Positions 50,090 through 59,400 of a DNA stretch of 64,000 bases are shown in pieces. The stretch is taken from the NCBI GenBank assembly GCA_027533425.1, contig JAPZUD010000008.1, forward strand, positions 1-64,000, given 5' to 3'. Numbering within the stretch: position 1 is the stretch's first letter; each line of letters opens with the position of its first letter. The notes beneath the pieces are model-generated. The model was not told where the DNA came from. It saw only the letters and a list, made by a program, of their open reading frames with translations, and did not search any database. Position numbers and translations under genes: made by a program. Origin of the DNA: Beijerinckiaceae bacterium. Lineage in GTDB: Bacteria; Pseudomonadota; Alphaproteobacteria; Rhizobiales; Beijerinckiaceae.

Positions 50090-51433
50090 ATGCCCCGCAA
50101 AGCCCAGTTCCTCGAACTCCATCGCGGGCAATATCGCGTTGTCGTCTCAGTGCCGCGCGACCTCCATTCGCAGCTCGGCACCAAGCTTAAGCGGTCTCTT
50201 GGAACCGATAGCCTCACCACCGCTGACGCCTTGAAATGGTCCGTCGTTACCGAGCTGAAGCGCCAGATTGAGGAGGCCCGGAGAGGCGGCAACGCCGATC
50301 CTCTTCGCAAAGAGGCCACGCAATACCGCGAGGCTCTCACCAAAGCCCGCACCGAGAACGAGATCGACGCGCTGCGATATGCCCTCGCGATCCGGGCTGA
50401 ACAGATTGCCGGTAAGCCGGTTGAGGTTGAAGCGGTTGGGAATGAGGAGCATCCGGTATTCGATCCGCAACGAGCCCAGCAAGCCAAGCAGTTCGCAGAT
50501 ATGGCACAGGGCCTCGCGACGCCGCTTGATGCCTATCTAAGCGCCTTCCATGCTGAGAACCTTCGTTCGGCTGGCGTCAAGGCAGATGATCTCCGCGCCT
50601 TGGAGATGCTAGCAGAATGGTGCCGCAAGGCTGCCATCCCCCCCTTTGTCGAGGCCATAGAGCCGCGTACGGCGGGGCGCTTTGTCAGCGAGGCCCTGTT
50701 CCCCGGCAAGGCGCGAAAGACCGTGAACAAGTATGTCTCCTCGCTCTCGGCCTATTGGCGTTGGATGATCAAGAAGGGCTACCTTGAGGCCAACCCGTGG
50801 CGCGAGAAGTCGCTACCCAAGGCCCGGCAGGCGGAAGACGAGGCCGAACGCGCCTTCACCGATGAGGAAGTCCTGAAGCTCCTCAATGGCAAGCCTACGG
50901 GCTATCTCGGCCCGCTCATGAAAATCGCCGCGCTCACCGGGGCGAGGATCGACGCGATTGCCAGCCTCAAGGTACGGGATATGCGAGATGGCATGTTCCG
51001 CTTCAAGCCCCAGAAGCGCGAGACTGGCCACCGGCTCGTGCCGATCCATTCCACCCTCAGGGCAACCATCGAGGAACTCACGAAGGACAAGGGCGATGAG
51101 GATGACCTCTTCCCCGAGCTTCCGCCCCCACCCGCCGGCTCAGAGCGGCATCGCTCCAACCCCGCTGTGCAGCGATTTGGAACCTATCGGAAGAGCCTGG
51201 GGATTGATGACCGGGTGGCCGGCAAGCGCAGCTCGCGGGTAACCTTCCACTCCTTCCGCCGCTGGTTCATCACCAAGGCCGAGCAAGCCGGCATCGCCCC
51301 GCATATCATCGCCAGCGTTGTGGGCCACAAGCGGCAGGGCATGACCCTCGGGCTCTATTCAGGGGGACCATCGCGGGAGCAGCTCACAGAATGCGTCGAG
51401 GCGGTGAAGTTGCCGGAGGGCGTGAAGCTCTAG
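50090..51433 (+). CDS. Tyrosine recombinase/integrase
   Basis: N-terminal LHRGQYRVVVSVPRDLHSQLGTKLKRSLGT; catalytic LTGARIDAIASLK, TFHSFRRWFITKAEQAGIAPHIIASVVGHKRQGMTLGLYSGG. Confidence 0.95.
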   Translation: MPRKAQFLELHRGQYRVVVSVPRDLHSQLGTKLKRSLGTDSLTTADALKWSVVTELKRQIEEARRGGNADPLRKEATQYREALTKARTENEIDALRYALAIRAEQIAGKPVEVEAVGNEEHPVFDPQRAQQAKQFADMAQGLATPLDAYLSAFHAENLRSAGVKADDLRALEMLAEWCRKAAIPPFVEAIEPRTAGRFVSEALFPGKARKTVNKYVSSLSAYWRWMIKKGYLEANPWREKSLPKARQAEDEAERAFTDEEVLKLLNGKPTGYLGPLMKIAALTGARIDAIASLKVRDMRDGMFRFKPQKRETGHRLVPIHSTLRATIEELTKDKGDEDDLFPELPPPPAGSERHRSNPAVQRFGTYRKSLGIDDRVAGKRSSRVTFHSFRRWFITKAEQAGIAPHIIASVVGHKRQGMTLGLYSGGPSREQLTECVEAVKLPEGVKL

Positions 51434-51665
51434 GGGGCAGGACCTTTCGGGAGGGGTCACGCATGCGAGAGGCCTCCCACGTGCCAACGGCGGCGGATTT
51501 CCCCCCATGCAAGCCGAGCCGCATGAGCTAAAAGTTTGATACGTAACTGCGAGCGACCAATGTTAGTTGCGACAATTGCCAATGTAGGCGAATTATACAG
51601 GCTTATGCAATCCGTTTTTGCCCCGTTGGACTTGTTACCGGCCGATAGAAATCCGATTCTGACGA

Positions 51666-52544
51666 CTAGGAAAATGCGGTTTTTTGATTGTCCAAATGTG
51701 AAAAAAGATTTGGCAACATTCCTGATCTGGCCCCCTTTATTGTTTCGCTAATAGCAAGCCTCATAAATATTTCATAATCAGGTGCTTTTACTTTTATAAT
51801 TTTTAGCGCTGCCTTGAACGCATGAAATAGGGCTCGACTTATTAATTTACCAAAGCATACTTCTGTCACTTCTTGTGGCTTTACAGCGACCACCCTTTTG
51901 GGCCCACGTTTATACCCGATAGTCAATAGCCGCTGTGCAAGCATCGCATGATTAGGCTTTGGAGGATCATTCATATCGATAACAGATAAGGGCCTCTGGC
52001 GATCGAACAAAGCAAGCTTTCCACGAGCACAGCAACTGATATCGATCTCAGTCCACCTTTGAAGCCAACTCGCCAACAATGAAGTCCGTTGACGAAAATC
52101 GTTAAAGGCGGCAGTCCCGGAAGCTCCGTTCCCAGCCAACGACTGGAAGAGGTTCTCCAAAACTGGAAAACTCATCACATCGTTCTCCCAGCTGTACCCC
52201 ATAGTATAAACCACTCTCGGTCCACCGTATTGCTTACCCAATACACGATCATAATCAGAGTCCATACATATCGAAATACTCTTAATATTGTTATTTTTAA
52301 CGTCTTCTGCGATGAGTTTAAGCGTATTTTTGTTTCCAACTGACTTAACGTGATAAATTTTATTGTTATAAAATGCATTTATAACAGACTCCCAATACAA
52401 TGAATCAAGTGTACCATCATTTTGTGTCATCGAAATTGCCTGTTGATAGCCTAAAGATGTTCCTCCCTCGCAAAAAACGACAACATCTGCCTTGTAGAAA
52501 ATATTCAAGCTGTGAAGGGAACTAGTTGATCGCCGCAAATTCAT
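51666..52544 (-). CDS. DUF4435/TOPRIM-like protein (candidate AriB, PARIS-type effector)
   Basis: VVVFCEGGTSLGYQQ, KNTLKLIAEDVKNNNIKSISICMDSDYDR, VVYTMGYSWENDVMS; overlaps the upstream ATPase by 4 bp. Confidence 0.65.
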   Translation of the reverse strand: MNLRRSTSSLHSLNIFYKADVVVFCEGGTSLGYQQAISMTQNDGTLDSLYWESVINAFYNNKIYHVKSVGNKNTLKLIAEDVKNNNIKSISICMDSDYDRVLGKQYGGPRVVYTMGYSWENDVMSFPVLENLFQSLAGNGASGTAAFNDFRQRTSLLASWLQRWTEIDISCCARGKLALFDRQRPLSVIDMNDPPKPNHAMLAQRLLTIGYKRGPKRVVAVKPQEVTEVCFGKLISRALFHAFKAALKIIKVKAPDYEIFMRLAISETIKGARSGMLPNLFSHLDNQKTAFS

Positions 52545-53827
52545 TTTACGAGCGACTCCATATCGATTGCCTTATCTGAGAGCAATCCAACGATATCAGG
52601 AGAATGGGTTGCTGCAATGATTTGTGCATTCGGATTGAGCGCACGAAGACTGCCAACAAGGCGCTCTTGCCACAGAACGTGCAAAGATAGCTCAGGTTCA
52701 TCTGCAATAAATATCGCAGGCATCTCGCGCTGCAACAAAGCCTCGCTCATCAGAATTAAAAGCTGTTTTTCTCCGCTCGAAAGCATTTGCGGCGTAAGCG
52801 CTTTTCCGCTTCGTGAAACGAAAATCATTTCATTGCTCTCAGAGAAAGTCATTTTCTTTCTTTGAAAAAGACTATCTGCGATTTCTTGAAAACGATCTTT
52901 TTGACTGAATATAATTTTAATCTTTTTCTGGAGCTCTTCCCAACGATTTACAACATCTTCGATTCTATAGAGTCCCATTCGAAAAATAAGGGACTCATAG
53001 GTAAAGCCACCCCCTGACGAATTCTTTGATTCTTGAATGTATTTTTTTGCCCGATCAGAAAAATCTGACAAAAGTGTCTTTGTATCCCTCTTCACGTTCA
53101 GCTCATCAAATATTTTTGTAAGCTCTTCAGCATACTGAGGGACAAGACTCATCCTATCATCGTCAAATATGTCAATATGATCTGAACTGTCGATAAGAGA
53201 TACGAAAAGATTTTCCTGAAAAGCTCTTATTTCATCGTCTTTTTGCCGAGAAAGCGTAGCAAAATATCTGACTAATTCATTTGATAAAGACTCTAGCTTA
53301 TATTCGACCGAAGATTCGTACGCCCTGTCGTCGCGCATTCTATCACTAGGATGCGCTCGTTGAACAGAAAGCCATTTTACAGATACTAGATCATTTAATA
53401 CTGGTAATAATCCGGTTTGAAATCGCCGGTAGTAGTCTAAAATTCGAGGATCATGACGACTTCGTCTTATCATCATCTGTTCCTCGCTATCTTCTAGCGA
53501 AAACTTCATTTCCTTTGGGTTTCGGCCACCCATGCTGATACGATAGTCGATTAAATCGAATGGCCGATCTTTCATGCTCTTCTTTGTGACAATAATTGTT
53601 GGCTTTTCGCCTTTCTTATTCGAGTTTAGATTTATCGTGGCACGACGAAAGGGCATCCGATCAAGCGTCTTAAAGTCAGCAGTTAAGGCAGCGGCCAATA
53701 GATTTATGAATGTTGTTTTTCCTGTGCCATTTTGTCCAATGAAAAAATTCACATTCTGATCTAATTCTACATTGAAATCGTAGCTATCCCAGAATCCTTC
53801 GATCGATACATTTGAAATTAGATGCAT
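52541..53827 (-). CDS. AAA/ABC-type ATPase (candidate AriA, PARIS-type sensor)
   Basis: Walker A FFIGQNGTGKTTFINLL; LSSGEKQLLILMSEAL; Walker B AIFIADEPELSLHVLWQERL; ATHSPDIV. Confidence 0.75.
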   Translation of the reverse strand: MHLISNVSIEGFWDSYDFNVELDQNVNFFIGQNGTGKTTFINLLAAALTADFKTLDRMPFRRATINLNSNKKGEKPTIIVTKKSMKDRPFDLIDYRISMGGRNPKEMKFSLEDSEEQMMIRRSRHDPRILDYYRRFQTGLLPVLNDLVSVKWLSVQRAHPSDRMRDDRAYESSVEYKLESLSNELVRYFATLSRQKDDEIRAFQENLFVSLIDSSDHIDIFDDDRMSLVPQYAEELTKIFDELNVKRDTKTLLSDFSDRAKKYIQESKNSSGGGFTYESLIFRMGLYRIEDVVNRWEELQKKIKIIFSQKDRFQEIADSLFQRKKMTFSESNEMIFVSRSGKALTPQMLSSGEKQLLILMSEALLQREMPAIFIADEPELSLHVLWQERLVGSLRALNPNAQIIAATHSPDIVGLLSDKAIDMESLVK

Positions 53828-54119
53828 GGGTGATTCCGGTGATGGTTATCAAGCTTCAGGAGATTCACAATAAACGCTCCAAGGGGAACATTAAAGTGCT
53901 TACTTTTGGAGAGCGCACCCATTGAGTCGGCCAGCAGAAGCCCAAAGTCTCACTTTGGCAAAAGAACGCTCTTCAAATGTCGTATTCATTTTAGGTATGC
54001 CCCAAGCAGACCGCGCGGGGCCTGCCAAAAGCCGGTCTGAAAATATCACCTTGACCACCCATAGCATATCGAATTAGAAGACCTACCCGTTGCAGACTCG
54101 CTGCTTTGGAGCCCCAGCC

Positions 54120-54761
54120 ATGTCGATCATGCTAGCCCGTGCCTACCTCAGAGCCTCCACCGATGAGCAGGATGCTCTGAGAGCCCGCGAGGACCTTGAG
54201 GTCTTCGCCAAGGAGCGGGGCCTTCCCATCGCCGGCTTCTATGTTGAGAACGAGAGCGGGGCCTCCTTGCAGCGCCCCGAGCTATTCCGCCTCCTCTCCG
54301 ATAGCCGCCCCGGTGATGTGCTTCTCGTGGAACAGGTTGACCGGTTATCGCGCCTCAATGCGGCAGACTGGGAGCGGCTCAAGGCGGAGATCACGAAGCG
54401 GCGGCTCCGGGTGGTCGCGCTGGACCTGCCCACCTCCCATATGCTCGCCAAGGCGGATCCCGATGATTTCACCGCCCGGACATTCGACGCGATCAATGCG
54501 ATGCTCCTTGATGTCCTCGCGGCAGTCGCACGGAAAGATTACGAGGACCGGCGGCGGCGGCAGGCCCAAGGCATTGCCCGCGTGAAGGCCCAACAGCCTG
54601 AGAAGTACCGGGGGCGGCCTGAGAAGAAGGAGCTTCACAATAAGGTGCGGCGAGCTTTGGAGGCCGGCCTCTCATGGGCCGGCGTGATGGACCTTACCGA
54701 TGCTTCCCGCGCTACCGTGGCGAAGGTGGCCGCGAGGATGAAGCAGGGCAACTATCCGTGA
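54120..54761 (+). CDS. Serine recombinase (resolvase/invertase family)
   Basis: ARAYLRASTDEQDALRAREDLEVFAKERG... LLVEQVDRLSRL... C-terminal HTH. Confidence 0.93.
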   Translation: MSIMLARAYLRASTDEQDALRAREDLEVFAKERGLPIAGFYVENESGASLQRPELFRLLSDSRPGDVLLVEQVDRLSRLNAADWERLKAEITKRRLRVVALDLPTSHMLAKADPDDFTARTFDAINAMLLDVLAAVARKDYEDRRRRQAQGIARVKAQQPEKYRGRPEKKELHNKVRRALEAGLSWAGVMDLTDASRATVAKVAARMKQGNYP

Positions 54762-54767
54762 CGGATA

Positions 54768-55304
54768 TCACGGGTCCTTAGGGTCCCGGATGTATTGACG
54801 CACATCGTTGCCCGCATTGAGTCGGTTCGCTAGTTGGATGCAGACTGGGAGCTGCCCGCATGCACGGAACGCTGCCCGTTCTGCATCTGCCCGAGATTGA
54901 TCAGGCGGGTTCGCATGTCTCCAGTACCACCCGCCAGCAAAGGCTATGCCCGCAACAATAATCGGCATGAAGGCTCTTGCCTGTAGGCGAAGCCACCGCT
55001 CCCGCTTTCGACCATTGTCACCTTGAAAGCTGACTTGAAGCGCTATCGCGGCTGCAAGCACAATAGCCAGAAAGCCCACAAGCGCTGCGCCATTCGGCCA
55101 ACCCTGCTCACGAGCTAGCGGGCCTCCAACGAAAACAAGGACAAAGAGCAGCCCGAGCAGAATCAGGCCCTGCAAAGCATAGAAGGCCATCAAATCGAAT
55201 AGGTCGCGAAACGCCCTGACGCGCGGATCAAATGCGTTGTTCTCTTTGAGCTCCTCAAGGTCTTCCGCGAATGCTCGCGCCTTCGGTGACTGGAAGGATT
55301 CCAT
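54768..55304 (-). CDS. Hypothetical membrane protein
   Basis: 178 aa with three hydrophobic helices. Confidence 0.65.
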   Translation of the reverse strand: MESFQSPKARAFAEDLEELKENNAFDPRVRAFRDLFDLMAFYALQGLILLGLLFVLVFVGGPLAREQGWPNGAALVGFLAIVLAAAIALQVSFQGDNGRKRERWLRLQARAFMPIIVAGIAFAGGWYWRHANPPDQSRADAERAAFRACGQLPVCIQLANRLNAGNDVRQYIRDPKDP

Positions 55305-55734
55305 GCCGCACTCCCTGAGGCGCTACCTGCGAGTGCCCTCGCAAGCCTGCCTCCAAGACCCGCCAAGTCGGGGAGTTGGAAAACCGAACCCAGTCGGTCC
55401 CTGCGGCCTTTAGTTCGGAGAACCTGGACATACGCCACAGGCTCCCCGACCGCATGGTCGAGGATCGGCACCATCCCGGATGGCACCAGTCCGCTGGGTT
55501 CAGGGTTTCCACGCCCCGGAGCGCCGCGTCTGCGCTCTGCGCTCTGCGTTAAAACTAGCGGCTCAAGGCTTCGGTGCCAAGCCCATAGCCCGGTCAGTAG
55601 GGCTTGAGCGGGGGGCTGCGAGGATAGGAACGAATGTGCCTATCTGGCGAGCTTCTCCACTTTTATGACCACCCCCAATCGCCGTATTTTTGACATCTTG
55701 ATGTGCTTTTAATCGGATCGTAGCTGCCGCGATT

Positions 55735-56478
55735 GTGCGGTTGCAACGCCTACAACCCAATAAAGGAAACCGAGTGGTAGCATCATATGCCTTCCAACCC
55801 CAAGATACCCGCAAGCACATTATTGACGTTGTACTTCAATACATTTTCGATCCAAACGACAAACAAGCACTAGCGCAAATAATTCAATTCTCGCCGTACG
55901 GAGCGTATGCTCCAATTATTGAACGCATGGCAAACGGAAATCTTCCATCAATTGCATTTATAATGCGCGACAAGCAGGGAATCGAGCGCAGGATTCGTAT
56001 GACGCCCATGCTTTACTGCTTTGTGATTATCGCCGATGCACTCGGGCATACTCTGCATATCAACCGGCGTGCGCGTGAGAGCCACTCCTACCTGCGGCTG
56101 GTGCCAGCACGAACGCCGGGCAACGTGAAATCCGCGCAACTCTCCGAGGGCAAAACGGTGCCCCTGCCTGATGAACGGATGCCCTTCAACTTTGACATGC
56201 AGCGCATTCTCTACGGAGCGGGGCAGCAACAGCGCGTTTACCCCAAGTCTGATGACCGCTTCGATCTCACGTATGAAAATTGGACCATGAAGGGCGGCAG
56301 CGCAAAAACAGATCAAGCGAGTTTGGTCTTGGCCTTGCTGACGCATCCCGCAGGATGGACATCGCCATTTGGCGGGACTCCAGTGGAACAGGAAGCCGCA
56401 TGCAAGGCGGTTCTTTTCGAGACCCTAAAGGCTCTCGAAAGCGAACGCGAAGTCTTTCTCAAGGCCCGCGCCACATGA
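55735..56478 (+). CDS. Hypothetical protein, unknown function
   Basis: 247-aa ORF (start uncertain) with ATGA overlap to the next gene. Confidence 0.65.
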   Translation: MRLQRLQPNKGNRVVASYAFQPQDTRKHIIDVVLQYIFDPNDKQALAQIIQFSPYGAYAPIIERMANGNLPSIAFIMRDKQGIERRIRMTPMLYCFVIIADALGHTLHINRRARESHSYLRLVPARTPGNVKSAQLSEGKTVPLPDERMPFNFDMQRILYGAGQQQRVYPKSDDRFDLTYENWTMKGGSAKTDQASLVLALLTHPAGWTSPFGGTPVEQEAACKAVLFETLKALESEREVFLKARAT

Positions 56479-57224
56479 TCTACCCGCCCCAATCTCGGGC
56501 CGAACAGCGAGAACTCCGCCGCAAGGCGGGGTTCACCTCTCGCGTTTCGATCCCGAATGAGAATGCTCTCAGGGTCTGTTCGATTCCGGGGTGCGGCAAG
56601 CCGCCTCAAGCACGGGCGGGGCGTGGCCTAAGCCTAACCCATTGCCGCCTGCATATTCAGCGCCGCAATCGCCACGGTAGCTTTTGGAAGGGCACTCTCT
56701 CCGCTGCGGCCCTTAAGCCCTACCGCCATGCCGCCGAGAGCTACCTCAAGGCCAACCTGTCGGACTTCTGGGTCTCCCATGCCCTGCTTGCGATACAGGG
56801 GCTGCTGGAAGGGGCGGGGCCGGTTGAGCGCGTGGTGGACTTGAAGCGCATGAAGCCCGACCGGAAAGCACGGGCCGCGTTCGCCCGAATGCGCCGCGCA
56901 GGCGTGCCGCCGCTGCGCCTTCTGGTGGACCATCTGGCGATCACAGGCGCGGTGCAGGAAGACCCTATCCGCCCCGGAGGCGAACCCGGCTTTTACTTGC
57001 AGACCCAGTTAGGCAAGGCCGCGCTTCGCAAGGCATCCGGCTATCACTCGGTTTACGGCCCGGACAGCCGATACGATGTTTACCCCCGGAGTGCAGGCCA
57101 ATTCCTCCGTATTATCGGGCGTAAGCTAGACAAAGCCTGCGAGCATGTTGCCCATCGTCATCTTGAGGCTGTTCTAGCGCTCAAGGCCAAACGCGTAAGG
57201 GGAGCAAACAATGGCGTTATCTGA
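56475..57224 (+). CDS. Hypothetical protein with N-terminal zinc-finger-like motif
   Basis: MIYPPQSRAEQRELRRKAG... RVCSIPGCGKPPQARAGRGLSLTHCRLHIQRRNRHG; starts within the stop of the previous ORF. Confidence 0.7.
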   Translation: MIYPPQSRAEQRELRRKAGFTSRVSIPNENALRVCSIPGCGKPPQARAGRGLSLTHCRLHIQRRNRHGSFWKGTLSAAALKPYRHAAESYLKANLSDFWVSHALLAIQGLLEGAGPVERVVDLKRMKPDRKARAAFARMRRAGVPPLRLLVDHLAITGAVQEDPIRPGGEPGFYLQTQLGKAALRKASGYHSVYGPDSRYDVYPRSAGQFLRIIGRKLDKACEHVAHRHLEAVLALKAKRVRGANNGVI

Positions 57225-57251
57225 CGATCAAAAAAGCCTTCGGTCAAAAAG

Positions 57252-58562
57252 ATGCGTGATCTAGTGATGGTGGAGCGGGACGCACAGGTTGAGCGCTCAA
57301 AGCGAATGCTGGACCCTTATCTCACGACGAGCCATGGCGTGATTACGGTGCTGGTTGACAACATCATGTATGACTACCAGCGAAATGCGCCCGCTCGCCA
57401 ACGGAAGATGAAGCAGGCCGATAGGCTCAATCTGGAGGCAATGCTCACGACAGTCCTTGCCAATCTTGCCTTGGCTGTTGCGGAAGGGGTTGATCCGCCG
57501 ACCATCGGAGTCAGCCTTAAAGCTGCCAAGCGCAAGCTGACCCGATATGATCGTTACGGGTTTACAGGTCTCCCTCGCGTGCTCGGCCTTATCGGTGGGT
57601 CGGGCGGACTTCTGAGCCTAGAACGGTCTAGCCGGAAAGGCGTTGCAAGCGCAGTTACGGCCGCTCCCGACTTCAAGGCCACGCTAGCCCGTTTCAAGTT
57701 CAAGCCAGAGCACTTCGAGGTTGCAGAGGGGCGGGAAACCATATGGCTAAGCCGCCTTACCCGCGACTATGTGAGCGGGACCGAACAGCGAGAAATGATC
57801 GACTACAAGGATACCGAGGAGACGAACCGCTTTCGCGGAGAGGTGGTTCGCATCAACGAGGCGCTGCGAAAGGCGGACATTGCGCTTGCCCCCGAGGATG
57901 GCCAGACCGTTATCACCTCGCTCCGCTTCCTTCACCGCAGCTTTAACCTCCAGCCGGATGCAAAGGAGGGCACAGAGAGGTTTGACCTTGGCGGTCGCCT
58001 TTTCGGAGGCTGGTGGATGAATCTCCCAAAGGAGCGCCGTCACCTGATCCGAATTTCCGGAGAACCCGTTGCGGACTTGGATTTTGCCTCGATGTTCCTC
58101 CGGCTAGCCTTCCTTGAGGTCGGGCAGCGGCCACCCGAAAGCGATCTGTACGCCGACATTCCAGGACTTAGGGAAGCCCGATGGCGGGCGGGAGTGAAGA
58201 AGGTGGTCCTTGCCATGCTGTTCCGAACGTCGCCCCTCACGCGCCTCCCAAAAGATGCCAAGGGCCTATTGCCTCCACGCATGTCTGGCGAGCAGGCTCG
58301 TTCCGCGATCCTCAAAGCCTTTCCAGCGCTCGAATCGATCTTTGAGACGGGAGCCGGATTGCGGCTCATGTTCTCGGAGTCGCAAATCCTTATTGCTGCC
58401 TTGCTCGATTTGGTGGACCAGAATGTGCCCGCGCTGCCAATGCACGACGGCTTGATGGTGCCAATCTCGAAGGTGAGCGTGGCCGCTCGCGCGATGCAGG
58501 ACGCGGCCGAGAAAACTGTTGGCTTCCGCCTACCGATCAGTCTGAAAGCGATGTACGCTTGA
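57252..58562 (+). CDS. Putative minimal family-A-related polymerase (TV-Pol-like)
   Basis: Candidate motif A VADLDFASMFLRLAF, motif B helix WRAGVKKVVLAMLF, motif C ALPMHDGLMVP, in the expected order and preceded by RLFGGWWMNLPKERRHLIRISGEP. Confidence 0.55.
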   Translation: MRDLVMVERDAQVERSKRMLDPYLTTSHGVITVLVDNIMYDYQRNAPARQRKMKQADRLNLEAMLTTVLANLALAVAEGVDPPTIGVSLKAAKRKLTRYDRYGFTGLPRVLGLIGGSGGLLSLERSSRKGVASAVTAAPDFKATLARFKFKPEHFEVAEGRETIWLSRLTRDYVSGTEQREMIDYKDTEETNRFRGEVVRINEALRKADIALAPEDGQTVITSLRFLHRSFNLQPDAKEGTERFDLGGRLFGGWWMNLPKERRHLIRISGEPVADLDFASMFLRLAFLEVGQRPPESDLYADIPGLREARWRAGVKKVVLAMLFRTSPLTRLPKDAKGLLPPRMSGEQARSAILKAFPALESIFETGAGLRLMFSESQILIAALLDLVDQNVPALPMHDGLMVPISKVSVAARAMQDAAEKTVGFRLPISLKAMYA

Positions 58563-58841
58563 GCAGGAACGTTACGCGCCACCTAAGGGCGTACGGGGGG
58601 CGCTAGGTCCGGCGTCTGGATTGCCCCCTCCTCCCCGGTCACTTTGAGCACCAGCCTCAAGCCTCCCTTGGTGCCCCAGCCTCAGGTCCCTGCCCAGACA
58701 TGAAGGGGGCAAAAGGGCGAGCAAGGAGAGTGCTCCATAGGACCGACTAGGAACCACTAGGCCACCTCATGCCCCATGAAGTTCCACCCCGAGGCTGGAC
58801 AGGGGATAGGGGGACCTGCCCTAGCCCTGCGCACTCAAGGA

Positions 58842-59288
58842 CTATCCGTTGTCATGCCCCATCAGGACCGCCTCACCTCCATGATCGAGCATCGCGGCAA
58901 CCCCACGAGAGAAGGCCTCAAGGTCAGCATAGGTAGTCAGGAAGGCAAGGGAGGCCCTCAGCGGCAAGTCGGACAGGCCACTCGCCAGAGCAGTATGGGC
59001 AAGCTCAACGTCCACCCTCAGGCTCCCCAGACGGCCAAAGGCGGAGATGGATAGACCAAGGCAGACGGAAACCGGGGACTCCTCAGCGCCAAGACCCTCG
59101 CCTCCCCTGAGGACAATGCGGTCACCTTGCGGAATGGGATAAAGGCCAAGCTCACGGGCGAACTCCTCCAGAACGCTCCGATTGAACCAAGCCGCCCCAT
59201 GGCCCCGAAAGCCCTGGCCTTCAGCTATCGCTGCGAGCTCTCCATGATGTTGATCATCCGGTTTGTAGGTCAGGCGGAGATGAAACAT
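58842..59288 (-). CDS. Hypothetical protein
   Basis: 148-aa ORF, MFHLRLTYKPDDQHHGELAAIAEGQGFRGHGAAWFNRSVLEEFAREL; reads like a real folded protein. Confidence 0.5.
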   Translation of the reverse strand: MFHLRLTYKPDDQHHGELAAIAEGQGFRGHGAAWFNRSVLEEFARELGLYPIPQGDRIVLRGGEGLGAEESPVSVCLGLSISAFGRLGSLRVDVELAHTALASGLSDLPLRASLAFLTTYADLEAFSRGVAAMLDHGGEAVLMGHDNG

Positions 59289-59400
59289 GGTCCTAGGGCT
59301 CCTACCGGGACAACAAGGCTTTGATGCGCCCCTTGAAGAGAGTGCAGTGGGCTCGGGAACGATGCCAGTTAAGGGAATGCGATGGAGCGGACAAGACAGC

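Noticed and set aside
51536-51751. 71-aa plus-strand ORF after the integrase
   Set aside because: Overlaps the 3' end of the DUF4435-like gene antisense and has no recognisable features.
58620-58700. CCTC-rich stretch as a structured repeat
   Set aside because: Irregular C/T-rich sequence without a fixed period or symmetry.
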